DNA of 64,000 nt from an uncultured Alphaproteobacteria bacterium (GTDB lineage Bacteria > Pseudomonadota > Alphaproteobacteria > UBA7985). Where the stretch lies: assembly GCA_905479265.1 (NCBI GenBank), contig CAJQLX010000022.1, forward strand, positions 1 to 64,000, given 5' to 3'. A program made the translations under genes and the position numbers. Of this stretch, positions 8,605-15,737 are shown one piece after another (the stretch's first letter is position 1; each line of letters starts with the position of its first letter). The notes under the pieces are model-generated. The model was not told the origin of the DNA and did not search any database. It saw nothing but the letters and a program-made list of their open reading frames with translations.

Positions 8605-8828
8605 AGGAGCTCCACTTCATAAATTTACAATGTCTAGATAATCGATAAAATGCGAGTTAGCAAGGGGGTTTGGTGTGGATCTGGAGACGCGCGCAAGGCG
8701 GGGCTGGCGGTTTTGATGATGGACTTTTCAACCTGCTATCGGGTATCGGCTGAACACGGGTTTATCGGCGGGAGCCACGTTTGTTCCCGCAACACGAGAA
8801 ACCATTTTCCAACGAGCGGGTAGTGTTG

Positions 8829-9323
8829 ATGAGTGATAAACCGAATTGGCGACCAAATTCGGACGAGCTTGCGCCGAAATTTTGGGTAGACCGCCGTTTA
8901 AAGGACTTTAACGATGCGGAGTGGGAAGCGCTGTGTGATGGCTGCGGTCAGTGCTGTCTCGTCAAGTTAATCGATGAAGACGATGAGCGCATGTATGTCA
9001 CTGACGTTGCCTGTCGCGGCTATGACTGCAAGAACGGCGGCTGTGCGGTCTATGATCGCCGGAAAAGCGTGGTGCCTGAGTGCATTTTTCTGACGCCAGA
9101 AATCATCGCCGAATCACCCCATCTGTTCCCATCCAGTTGCGCGTATAAGCGGCTGAACTGGGGTTTGGATATTCCCGATTGGCACCCGCTCAAACACAAC
9201 GGTGACCGGCAGCCGATGATCGATGCCGGTGTAACAATCGCGGGAAAAGTGGCTTCGGAGAGTGAGGTCAAAGATGCCGACCTCGAAGACCGCATTCGTC
9301 CGTGGTTCAGCGATCAGGCCTGA
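8829..9323 (+). CDS. ycgN: YcgN/UPF0260 family cysteine cluster protein
   Basis: About 164 residues from the ATG at 8829 (MSDKPNW); the track's upstream Met is not needed and no family member has that extension. Conserved cysteines occur as LCDGCGQCC, CRGYDC...CAVYDRR, VPECIFL and SSCAYKRL, the signature of the YkgJ/YcgN group thought to bind zinc or an iron-sulfur cluster. The C-terminal SWLP-like end of E. coli YcgN is represented by RIRPWFSDQ. Function is unknown in the family. The 3' end overlaps the convergent tetR-type gene by ten bases. Confidence 0.88.
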   Translation: MSDKPNWRPNSDELAPKFWVDRRLKDFNDAEWEALCDGCGQCCLVKLIDEDDERMYVTDVACRGYDCKNGGCAVYDRRKSVVPECIFLTPEIIAESPHLFPSSCAYKRLNWGLDIPDWHPLKHNGDRQPMIDAGVTIAGKVASESEVKDADLEDRIRPWFSDQA

Positions 9324-9967
9324 TCGAGCAATTGAAGCCGGCCAATCAGGGTGGCGCGGGCTTCGCTGAGCAGGCTTTCGGCCAGCTCGTCAGAAATGTT
9401 GGCCGCAGGGTTAAAGATCCGGGCAAAAATGAACCAGTACGAGATCAGGCCAATGTAGTTTTCGGCCATGGCGGTGAACGAAACGGGCGCCAGTAGACCC
9501 CGTTCCGCGCGCTTTTGCAGGTAGGCGATGAGACGGGCGCGAAAGGGGTTGCGGCCCAGCGTGTAAATCTTGTCTTTCAGCTCCGGAAAACGGCTGACTT
9601 CGCTGATGATCACGCGGAACATATCCAGCGTGTTATCGTCCCGCATCAACTCGACAAAACTTGCCGAAACCTGCTTCAGGCCTTCGTCCAGCGGCAGGGT
9701 TGGGTCGATGTCGTCGGGCGGTGAAGCGATGTCGAATTCCTGAATGCGGTCGGCAACCACAGCGTCGAACAAGGTCTCTTTATTGGCAAAGTGCTTGTAG
9801 AGGGTTGCGGTCGAAACATCGGCGTCCTTGGCAATGGCCGCCATCGCCGCGCCTTGGTAGCCGCGTTCCAAAAAAACACGTTGGGCCGATTGAACAATCG
9901 CCTCGCGCTTTCCTTCGCGGATTGCTTTTCTGTAGGTTTCTAAGCTCACGCCGCCGCCTCTGGACAC
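9314..9967 (-). CDS. TetR/AcrR family transcriptional regulator
   Basis: The N-terminal helix-turn-helix is clear at ~10-60: IVQSAQRVFLERGYQGAAMAAIAKDADVSTATLYKHFANKETLF. The remaining ~150 residues form the usual helical ligand-binding/dimerisation part, resembling the TetR_C_7/AefR-like type (ERGLLAPVSFTAMAENYIGLI). Start is GTG at 9967 or GTG at 9949. Neighbours do not identify a regulated operon: the convergent ycgN gene and the DUF882 gene are not obvious targets, so a distant efflux or fatty-acid target is possible. Confidence 0.9.
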   Translation of the reverse strand: MSRGGGVSLETYRKAIREGKREAIVQSAQRVFLERGYQGAAMAAIAKDADVSTATLYKHFANKETLFDAVVADRIQEFDIASPPDDIDPTLPLDEGLKQVSASFVELMRDDNTLDMFRVIISEVSRFPELKDKIYTLGRNPFRARLIAYLQKRAERGLLAPVSFTAMAENYIGLISYWFIFARIFNPAANISDELAESLLSEARATLIGRLQLLDQA

Positions 9968-10038
9968 TGACAGTTCGCAGGGTTTAGCGCGTTGAATCGC
10001 TAAAGTAAAACCATGAGTTTAGGATAGGCCAGCGGCGA

Positions 10039-11232
10039 CTAGGCGCGGTATTTGTTGGCCAGCGGCTTGTACCGAGACGGCCAAGACCGTTCTGGACCGG
10101 TATCAATATGGATGAAGTTGGAGCTGGGGTAATATCCAACGCCGCCATCACTGGATTTCAGCGCAGCAACGTGGACATCCTTTATTTGCGCGCCATCGAC
10201 GAACATATCCATTGCCCGTCCCCGGACATGGTATGAATTCTTCGCCACGCCGCCAGATTTGGATCGCAGCATCTTGTTGGTCTCTGGGGAGCGATAGCCC
10301 GAAACCAGATGCAGAATGGCGCGGTCATGTCCTCGCGTCCGCATGGCAATTTCATGCGCGGTATCAAACAGCGCGCGGTCAATGTCGCGCACCTGGTCAT
10401 TTCGGTGATCGCGGAGCAGGTGGTTCAACTCTGCCAAAGCGCCTTCGTCATAGCGCCCGTTGGAGACAAACTTGGCCCGCAGACGCTCGCCTGTATGAGT
10501 GCTTTGAATGGTGACTGTCTTGGCGTCAGCATCGGCAATGCGCACAGTCGAGCTTTGACCCGGCAGGCTGGATCGGTTGGCTGACGAGCCGCTGACCACC
10601 GAGCGATTGGTGGCTGTCGCGACCTGTGTTGATCGATCTGTGCCGTTGTCGGGAACCAGATTGGGGACCGTGCGGTGCGCGGGAATGTCGAGCGAGGCGC
10701 GCATGCCGGGCAGGGGGGCCAGTTGTCGGCTGGGGGTGTTTTCTGGGATCAACCGAGGCGCAGGTTCCGGTATCGGCTGGCCGATTTTGGGAATGATGGG
10801 CGCGATGGGCTCAATCAGATTTTCCTGCCGCACGTCCAGCAGGGCCGCGAGCATGGCGTCCAAGTCTTCGCCGGTTTCCTTGTCCACGTAGCGCAACGTT
10901 TCGTCGCTGACTTGCAGGTTCAGATCAATGTCAGCGTATTCGATAAGCTCAACCGGCAGAACGTCGTGCAGGTTAGCGCGCTGCAGCATGAGATCATTCA
11001 TGGGGAGCTTGTCGAGGCCAAGATCCGAAAACGCCATACGGTCAGCAACGCCCACGCGGGTTCCGCGATATAGGCCATAGGCTGCGCCAGCGGTGCCAAG
11101 GGCAAGAAATGACTGTAAAACCGCCCGTCGGCTTGGGCTTTCCGCAGCTGAGCGGGCTGCTAACCGGCCATTGCCGATTGCCTCCGCCAAACTGTCCAAA
11201 AGACCGTGCATTTTATGTTGGTTGCCCCACAT
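10039..11232 (-). CDS. Tat-exported DUF882/MepK-like (YcbK) peptidoglycan peptidase, M15 type
   Basis: The C-terminal ~150 residues are a DUF882 (peptidase M15A/YcbK) domain: LVSGYRSPETN, the zinc motif SYHVRGRAMDMFV (H-x6-D), and FIHIDTGPERSW. E. coli MepK of this family cleaves meso-DAP-meso-DAP cross-links. Around residue 34 there is a twin-arginine leader, PSRRAVLQSFLALGTAGAA, so export by Tat is expected as for YcbK; tatABC lie in the same window. Between leader and domain are ~200 residues of acidic and Pro/Ser-rich linker, longer than in the E. coli protein (182 aa). Sits downstream of the LdtD-like gene on the same strand, echoing the ycbB-ycbK pairing of enterobacteria and linking 3-3 cross-link synthesis and cleavage. 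Confidence 0.88.
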   Translation of the reverse strand: MWGNQHKMHGLLDSLAEAIGNGRLAARSAAESPSRRAVLQSFLALGTAGAAYGLYRGTRVGVADRMAFSDLGLDKLPMNDLMLQRANLHDVLPVELIEYADIDLNLQVSDETLRYVDKETGEDLDAMLAALLDVRQENLIEPIAPIIPKIGQPIPEPAPRLIPENTPSRQLAPLPGMRASLDIPAHRTVPNLVPDNGTDRSTQVATATNRSVVSGSSANRSSLPGQSSTVRIADADAKTVTIQSTHTGERLRAKFVSNGRYDEGALAELNHLLRDHRNDQVRDIDRALFDTAHEIAMRTRGHDRAILHLVSGYRSPETNKMLRSKSGGVAKNSYHVRGRAMDMFVDGAQIKDVHVAALKSSDGGVGYYPSSNFIHIDTGPERSWPSRYKPLANKYRA

Positions 11233-11413
11233 CGACCTATAATTCCGCCGCGTATCAAACTTAAATAGTCAAAAGGCGCGTAATCACACCCAAAATATCG
11301 CCAGTTTATACGTGCAAAAATTGTGCTAAGCAACGCAAAAAGTCGCTCATTTGAAGCAGAATGCCATATCAAAGCGTTGGAATTACGGCATTCCTTGGCG
11401 GTTGCCGGCTTCG

Positions 11414-13003
11414 CTAAAGCAGGCGGGTGATGAGGTCTTTATCCAAGTCGTAAATATCGTTCGCGAGTTGCAAGCGCCCGTCTTTGCCGACAAAGGCCGT
11501 CATGTAAGACAGAAAAACCTGCACAGACTTTGCCGGACGCGCGACTTCAATTTGACCTGCGTTCATGGCTTGCCGAATGCGGCGACTGTCCCAAACCGTG
11601 TCTTTGAGCATGTATTCCGCGAGCGCTTTGGGCTGGGACACTCGAACACAGCCGGATGAATGCGCGCGATCCTGTCGGCTGAATAGGTTGCGGGTGGGGG
11701 TATCGTGGAGGTAAATCGCCTGATCGTTCGTCAGCGAAAACCGAACAGCGCCGAGCGGGCCATGCGTGCTGGGTGGCTTACGCAGCGTGATTTTCGATGA
11801 AATGTTCTCGTCGAACCAATCCACCCGGTAAGGGTTTACAATCTGACCGCCGAGGTAGACTTCGAAGCCTTGCGCGATGGCGTAGGCGGGGTCTGCTTGG
11901 ATGCTCTCCAGATAATCTTTTTCCAAAATCGAGCGCGGAACCGTCCAATCGGGTGAGAATTTCAGGGACGTGATGCGATCAGACAAAATGGGCGTTTGGC
12001 GCGTTTGCCGCCCCACGACGACGGCCATGTTGAGCACGTCTTTGTCACCGTCACGAGCGACCAGCGAGAAGTCTGCAATGTTCACGCGTACGTGCCGCGG
12101 CGTTTCCAACCGGTCTTCCCACCGCAAACGCTCCAGATTAGCGAGGACGACGCCGAGGCGCTGGGTGGGCGAGGTGTTCATCCGCTTTTTGGTGTTGGAG
12201 CCGATGATGCCATCAACAGACAAACCGTTGCGCCGTTGGTAGCTTTTCACCGCTTCAAACAAGCCGTCATCGAAGAACGCAGGGTCGGCTACTGCAGCGG
12301 TGCTGCTGTAGTCGCCTGCTGCGGTCAAGTGCTGGCGCAATTGGGCGACGGTGGGGTGCGAAATGCCGCGCTTGAGCAATGGTCCCGCGTCGATCTGTGA
12401 CGGCGCTTGGGACGACAGGTTGCGAATTCGGGACAGATAGCCTTGGAGCGCGATGTACTCCGGTTTTTGGGGGGCCAGTCCCTTGAGAAACGCGTCGAGC
12501 CCTGTGTTCTCGTCGAAGTCCAGCAGGATTTCTGAGGGCTGCTTCTTCAGTGATTGGGGATAGCGCCCGTTATAGATGTCTGACGCATAGCGAAGTGTTG
12601 CCGCAGTTAGAACCAAATCTCGCCGCGCAATGTTGGTCAGGTCATAGGACTGGGACAGGTCATCCATCCCCAGCGCCCAATAGTTCGCAGGCTTCAAACC
12701 ATGATCACCAGAGGCCTGCATCACCTTGAGCGCATCGACGGTATCTGCGCGCCAATTGAAGTCTTGATAGAACAGCGGTTGGTAGTTGCGGCGTGCGTAA
12801 TAGTCCAACAGGTCGGTCCGGCTGAGGCCAAAGGTGCGCACGTCTCGGGGGATTGCCCCGGTCAGCATCTCCCGCATGATACCGTCAGAGCTGAACCCAT
12901 CGGTTGCTGCGTCTTGAGCCGGTATCGCAAGCGGCTGAGAAGCGACAGCGAGACCACACAGGACGAGAGAACTGGCCGCTAGAATTCGGAAAGCGCGAAG
13001 CAT
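11414..13003 (-). CDS. L,D-transpeptidase of the YcbB/LdtD type
   Basis: Forms 3-3 (DAP-DAP) cross-links in peptidoglycan. A signal peptide (ILAASSLVLCGLAVASQPLA) is followed by a helical region, a peptidoglycan-binding domain near residues 255-275 (VKSYQRRNGLSVDGIIGSNT), and the YkuD catalytic domain with LKFSPDWTVPRSI, YLHDTP and the nucleophile motif HSSGCVRV (~460-467). Length of 529 aa falls between short YkuD proteins and E. coli LdtD (615 aa). ATG at 13003 with AAGG seven bases upstream. A 180-base gap separates it from the DUF882 gene; operon membership is likely but not proven. Confidence 0.93.
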   Translation of the reverse strand: MLRAFRILAASSLVLCGLAVASQPLAIPAQDAATDGFSSDGIMREMLTGAIPRDVRTFGLSRTDLLDYYARRNYQPLFYQDFNWRADTVDALKVMQASGDHGLKPANYWALGMDDLSQSYDLTNIARRDLVLTAATLRYASDIYNGRYPQSLKKQPSEILLDFDENTGLDAFLKGLAPQKPEYIALQGYLSRIRNLSSQAPSQIDAGPLLKRGISHPTVAQLRQHLTAAGDYSSTAAVADPAFFDDGLFEAVKSYQRRNGLSVDGIIGSNTKKRMNTSPTQRLGVVLANLERLRWEDRLETPRHVRVNIADFSLVARDGDKDVLNMAVVVGRQTRQTPILSDRITSLKFSPDWTVPRSILEKDYLESIQADPAYAIAQGFEVYLGGQIVNPYRVDWFDENISSKITLRKPPSTHGPLGAVRFSLTNDQAIYLHDTPTRNLFSRQDRAHSSGCVRVSQPKALAEYMLKDTVWDSRRIRQAMNAGQIEVARPAKSVQVFLSYMTAFVGKDGRLQLANDIYDLDKDLITRLL

Positions 13004-13125
13004 CAGGAGACCTTATCGACGGATTAGCAGAAACAGTGATATGCATTACTCGTTTAGGCGAGTGAATCGCCATCACATGTTGTGTATATCAAATTTGTAC
13101 AATGCGTGAAAAGGGAGCGGCGCAT

Positions 13126-13602
13126 ATGGGGCTAGACATGAGTATTCACAATTTGAAGATTTCGACCATTTTTGCGGGAACTGTGGCGCTTGCCTTGGTC
13201 ATGTCCGGATGCGCGTCGACTGATGACCCAAACGCGGCGGTCATTGCTGCGGCGAATTCAGGCCTCAGCACGCAATTGCTGCAAAAGAGCCTGACGGTCG
13301 AAGCCGGGACGGAGCAGTCTGCGCTGGAAGCTGCGGTGAGCACGGCGGTCTGGTCGCCCAGTGACAAACTCAAGGCTGACGTATCGGAATATTTCGGGCA
13401 ACTTGGCCCCAAAGCCTTTGCTGTGACGCCGCCAACGGACACGGGCGCTCAGTCGTGGGGCAGCATCCACGGCGCGGATTCAACGCAGGAAGCACAGCAG
13501 GACGCCCTGCAGATTTGCAGCAACGTCGCCAGTCAGCGCGGCATCAATTTGCCGTGCTCGCTCTTGTTCATCGAAAATTCGCAGCAGCCACTGGGGTGGT
13601 AG
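13126..13602 (+). CDS. Small predicted lipoprotein, relative of the lipoprotein at 1715
   Basis: The ATG at 13126 has AAGGGAG eight bases upstream and is preferred to 13102. The leader (ISTIFAGTVALALVMSGC) ends in lipobox VMSGC. After an Ala-rich helical stretch comes a ~75-residue domain with pattern EYFGQ...AFAVTPP...GADSTQEAQQDALQICS...LPCSLLF, the same arrangement as the lipoprotein at 1715 (GQ, FA[IV]xP, A..A...C, C.[VL]). No known enzymatic residues. Divergent from the LdtD-like gene, so a role in the envelope is a guess from location only. Confidence 0.75.
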   Translation: MGLDMSIHNLKISTIFAGTVALALVMSGCASTDDPNAAVIAAANSGLSTQLLQKSLTVEAGTEQSALEAAVSTAVWSPSDKLKADVSEYFGQLGPKAFAVTPPTDTGAQSWGSIHGADSTQEAQQDALQICSNVASQRGINLPCSLLFIENSQQPLGW

Positions 13603-13627
13603 GTGGCGTTCTTGGGCGCGCGGTGAT

Positions 13628-14233
13628 TTAGGGCGCCAACCAAGCCGCTCGTCTTTGCCCAGCAAGGCCATAATCAAACAGCAACCGCCGGTGACTGCCT
13701 TTGAGCGACAGGACTTCCATGCGGTCCGCCGTCAGGTGCAGCACCCGAAAATTCTTCCGCGCCCGGCTGAGATCGTCGGCGGTCATGTCATCGACAGCAA
13801 TGGTGGTGTTTTCAGGCTCCAACATCGCCGTGCCGGGTTCCACGGTGTTGGCGTAGATGGTCTTGGTGGCAAGGGTCAGCTTGGCCCACGCAAGCTCCGT
13901 ATATTCCTTGCGGGTATCGAGCATCTCGATCCGCCCCATGACCGTCACCTGCAGTGATTTGCGTGGGTCGTAAAATGACAGGCTGGCGTGCTTGGCTTTG
14001 GGGATCACAGCGGCCTTGCGAGAGCGCGCGTCGGTGTGCATTTCAAACCGCTTGGCCGGACGGTCCAACCCCCGGAGCACCACAGTGCGCGGAACGGGCG
14101 TAAAGCCGTCCAGATAGCAAAGCGTTGGCCAATGAAAAGCATGGCGTGGTTTTTGGACACCTTCCCTGAGTTCATTCCAAACCACGTCGTGGCCCAGCTT
14201 CAGATCATCAAAGGGCGAAGGTTCGTTTGACAT
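13628..14233 (-). CDS. Pyridoxamine 5'-phosphate oxidase-like FMN-binding split-barrel protein
   Basis: About 201 residues from the ATG at 14233, which shares one base with the sapC stop (TGATG), so the two are translationally coupled; the track start at 14329 would lie inside sapC. The PNPOx-type pattern is visible: a first strand PTLCYLDGFTPVPRTVVLRG, then FEMHTDARSRKAAVI, ASLSFYDPRKSLQVTVMGR. This resembles the Alr4036-type FMN-binding branch rather than true PdxH, which would end in a conserved RLxP motif that I do not find. Probably an FMN-dependent oxidoreductase or general flavin binder; substrate unknown. Confidence 0.8.
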   Translation of the reverse strand: MSNEPSPFDDLKLGHDVVWNELREGVQKPRHAFHWPTLCYLDGFTPVPRTVVLRGLDRPAKRFEMHTDARSRKAAVIPKAKHASLSFYDPRKSLQVTVMGRIEMLDTRKEYTELAWAKLTLATKTIYANTVEPGTAMLEPENTTIAVDDMTADDLSRARKNFRVLHLTADRMEVLSLKGSHRRLLFDYGLAGQRRAAWLAP

Positions 14234-14958
14234 CAGCCCGCCAACCGTGCGGCTTGGGCTAAGTCCGCCCAATTGTGCTTGGAGGCAAGATGCGCATACA
14301 GCGGCGCGAGCCATCCTTTTTCCCGCCAAGCGAGGAAGACGCCTTCGCTGACTTCGCTGAGGCGCTGTTCGTCTACAATCAGAAACCCGCCTAGTTTAAG
14401 CGACTGCGTTTCGCCTAATTCAATTTCACGATCATCTTCGACCAGGATTCCTGCGTCCTGAAAGGCTCGTAACATCGCAAGGCTGTCTTCCCATTGGCGA
14501 TTGAAATCGGCGCAGAACGTGAGGGCTTCGTTGAGAAATGGCGTGGGTTGGCGGTTTTCAAACAGCTTGTCGCCCCGATCTTCGGACAACCGCCCGCTCG
14601 ATTCCTCGACCCCCAATACCATGCGTTTGCTTTCCGGGTCAGACATCAGCAAGAACGGATACCGCCGAATATAGGCCGGGATATACGCGCTGGGACGCCA
14701 CTGCCCAGCCTGATCAATGAACAGGTTCCCGCTGTCTTTTATGCCAACAATGCACACCGGAGACATGGGTGCTTGGGGCGTAAAAACGATTGGATAACAG
14801 CGGCTTGCGGTCTGAAACTCAACAGCGGTTAGCGGCAGGGATGTAACCTCACGCGCATATCCAAAGCTGTAGGCGGGCAACAAGCGCATGCTGTTGTGCC
14901 GCCCAGCCGTCACGGGGGCTGGATTGGAGTATAGCGGTGGTTGGCGCTTGGCGCTCAT
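14233..14958 (-). CDS. SapC family protein
   Basis: Matches the SapC family over its full 241 residues: FGYAREVTSLPLTAVEF near the start, YPIVFTPQ, VGIKDSGNLFIDQAGQWRPSAYIPAYIRRYPFLL, then FCADFNRQWEDSLAM and a C-terminal SLKLGGFLIVDEQRLSEV. The founding member was described next to Campylobacter S-layer genes, but most family members in alphaproteobacteria occur without S-layer genes and have no defined role. Start ATG at 14958. Upstream partner of the coupled FMN-type gene. Confidence 0.85.
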   Translation of the reverse strand: MSAKRQPPLYSNPAPVTAGRHNSMRLLPAYSFGYAREVTSLPLTAVEFQTASRCYPIVFTPQAPMSPVCIVGIKDSGNLFIDQAGQWRPSAYIPAYIRRYPFLLMSDPESKRMVLGVEESSGRLSEDRGDKLFENRQPTPFLNEALTFCADFNRQWEDSLAMLRAFQDAGILVEDDREIELGETQSLKLGGFLIVDEQRLSEVSEGVFLAWREKGWLAPLYAHLASKHNWADLAQAARLAG

Positions 14959-15233
14959 AGGGGGAGTCTCATGCAGTCTTTTATAACTTCAGACGTTTAA
15001 CTGCGGTTCTGACGCAACGCGGTCAAGTCTTTGCTTTGTGGATCATATCTGTGGGCATCGCTGAGAACTAGATTCAGTTTTACCTAACTTATTCCACCTT
15101 GGCCCCCGAATTGCACCACTCCCTGTACCGCTCAGCGCTGACCGCATAACCCGGCATGCGCAACAAGGGTCGAAAAGGCTCATGGGCAAAAATAATAAAA
15201 ATGAATTTAAAGAATTGAATTGAGGAACAGGCG

Positions 15234-15677
15234 ATGGCTGAGAAGCCTAAAAGCCCGAACGAGCTGCTTCAGATAAGGGAGCTGCTGTTCGGAGACGAGA
15301 AACGTGACATAGATGAGCGCGTTGGCGGTCTGGAAAAGGATGTGGTCGCAGTCCGCGATAACCTTGCCGACGTCAGCACCACGTTGACCCAGAAAATTGA
15401 AACGGCGAATTCTGGCGTCAGTGATGATGTCCGAGCGCTGAACGAGGAAATGCTTTCTCGGCTCAATGGGATGGATCAAACCATCGCGGACAACAGTGCC
15501 GCAGCCTCTGAATCCCTGTCCCTGGCCGTTGGCAATTTGACCTCTGAGTTAAAAAGCCTTGGCACGCAGTTGAACGAGACCACGCGAAAACTCGACGAAG
15601 AGCGCGAGCGGCGTGAGATGTTGTCCAACGGGCTGCGGGCTTTAGCTGACGCTATGATGTCGCCAACAACGTCCTAG
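15234..15677 (+). CDS. Coiled-coil protein, first gene of the small-GTPase operon
   Basis: 147 residues, nearly all helical heptads. The N-terminal motif NELLQIRELLFGDEKRDIDE is repeated in altered form at the start of the next protein (DALRALILGEDD), so the two share a recognition element. The rest (GGLEKDVVAVRDNL, LTSELKSLGTQLNETTRKLDEE) looks like a parallel coiled coil with no membrane segment or signal peptide; a cytoplasmic location is expected. ATG at 15234 with GAGGAA upstream. Sixty bases before the roadblock/OmpA-like gene in the same direction. The family is not known to me; an adaptor or scaffold role is inference. Confidence 0.75.
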   Translation: MAEKPKSPNELLQIRELLFGDEKRDIDERVGGLEKDVVAVRDNLADVSTTLTQKIETANSGVSDDVRALNEEMLSRLNGMDQTIADNSAAASESLSLAVGNLTSELKSLGTQLNETTRKLDEERERREMLSNGLRALADAMMSPTTS

Positions 15678-15737
15678 CCAGCCTTTTGGCCTGTGCTTTG
15701 AACCGATTTTGCTTTTTTGTGACGGAGGCTCCCACGC

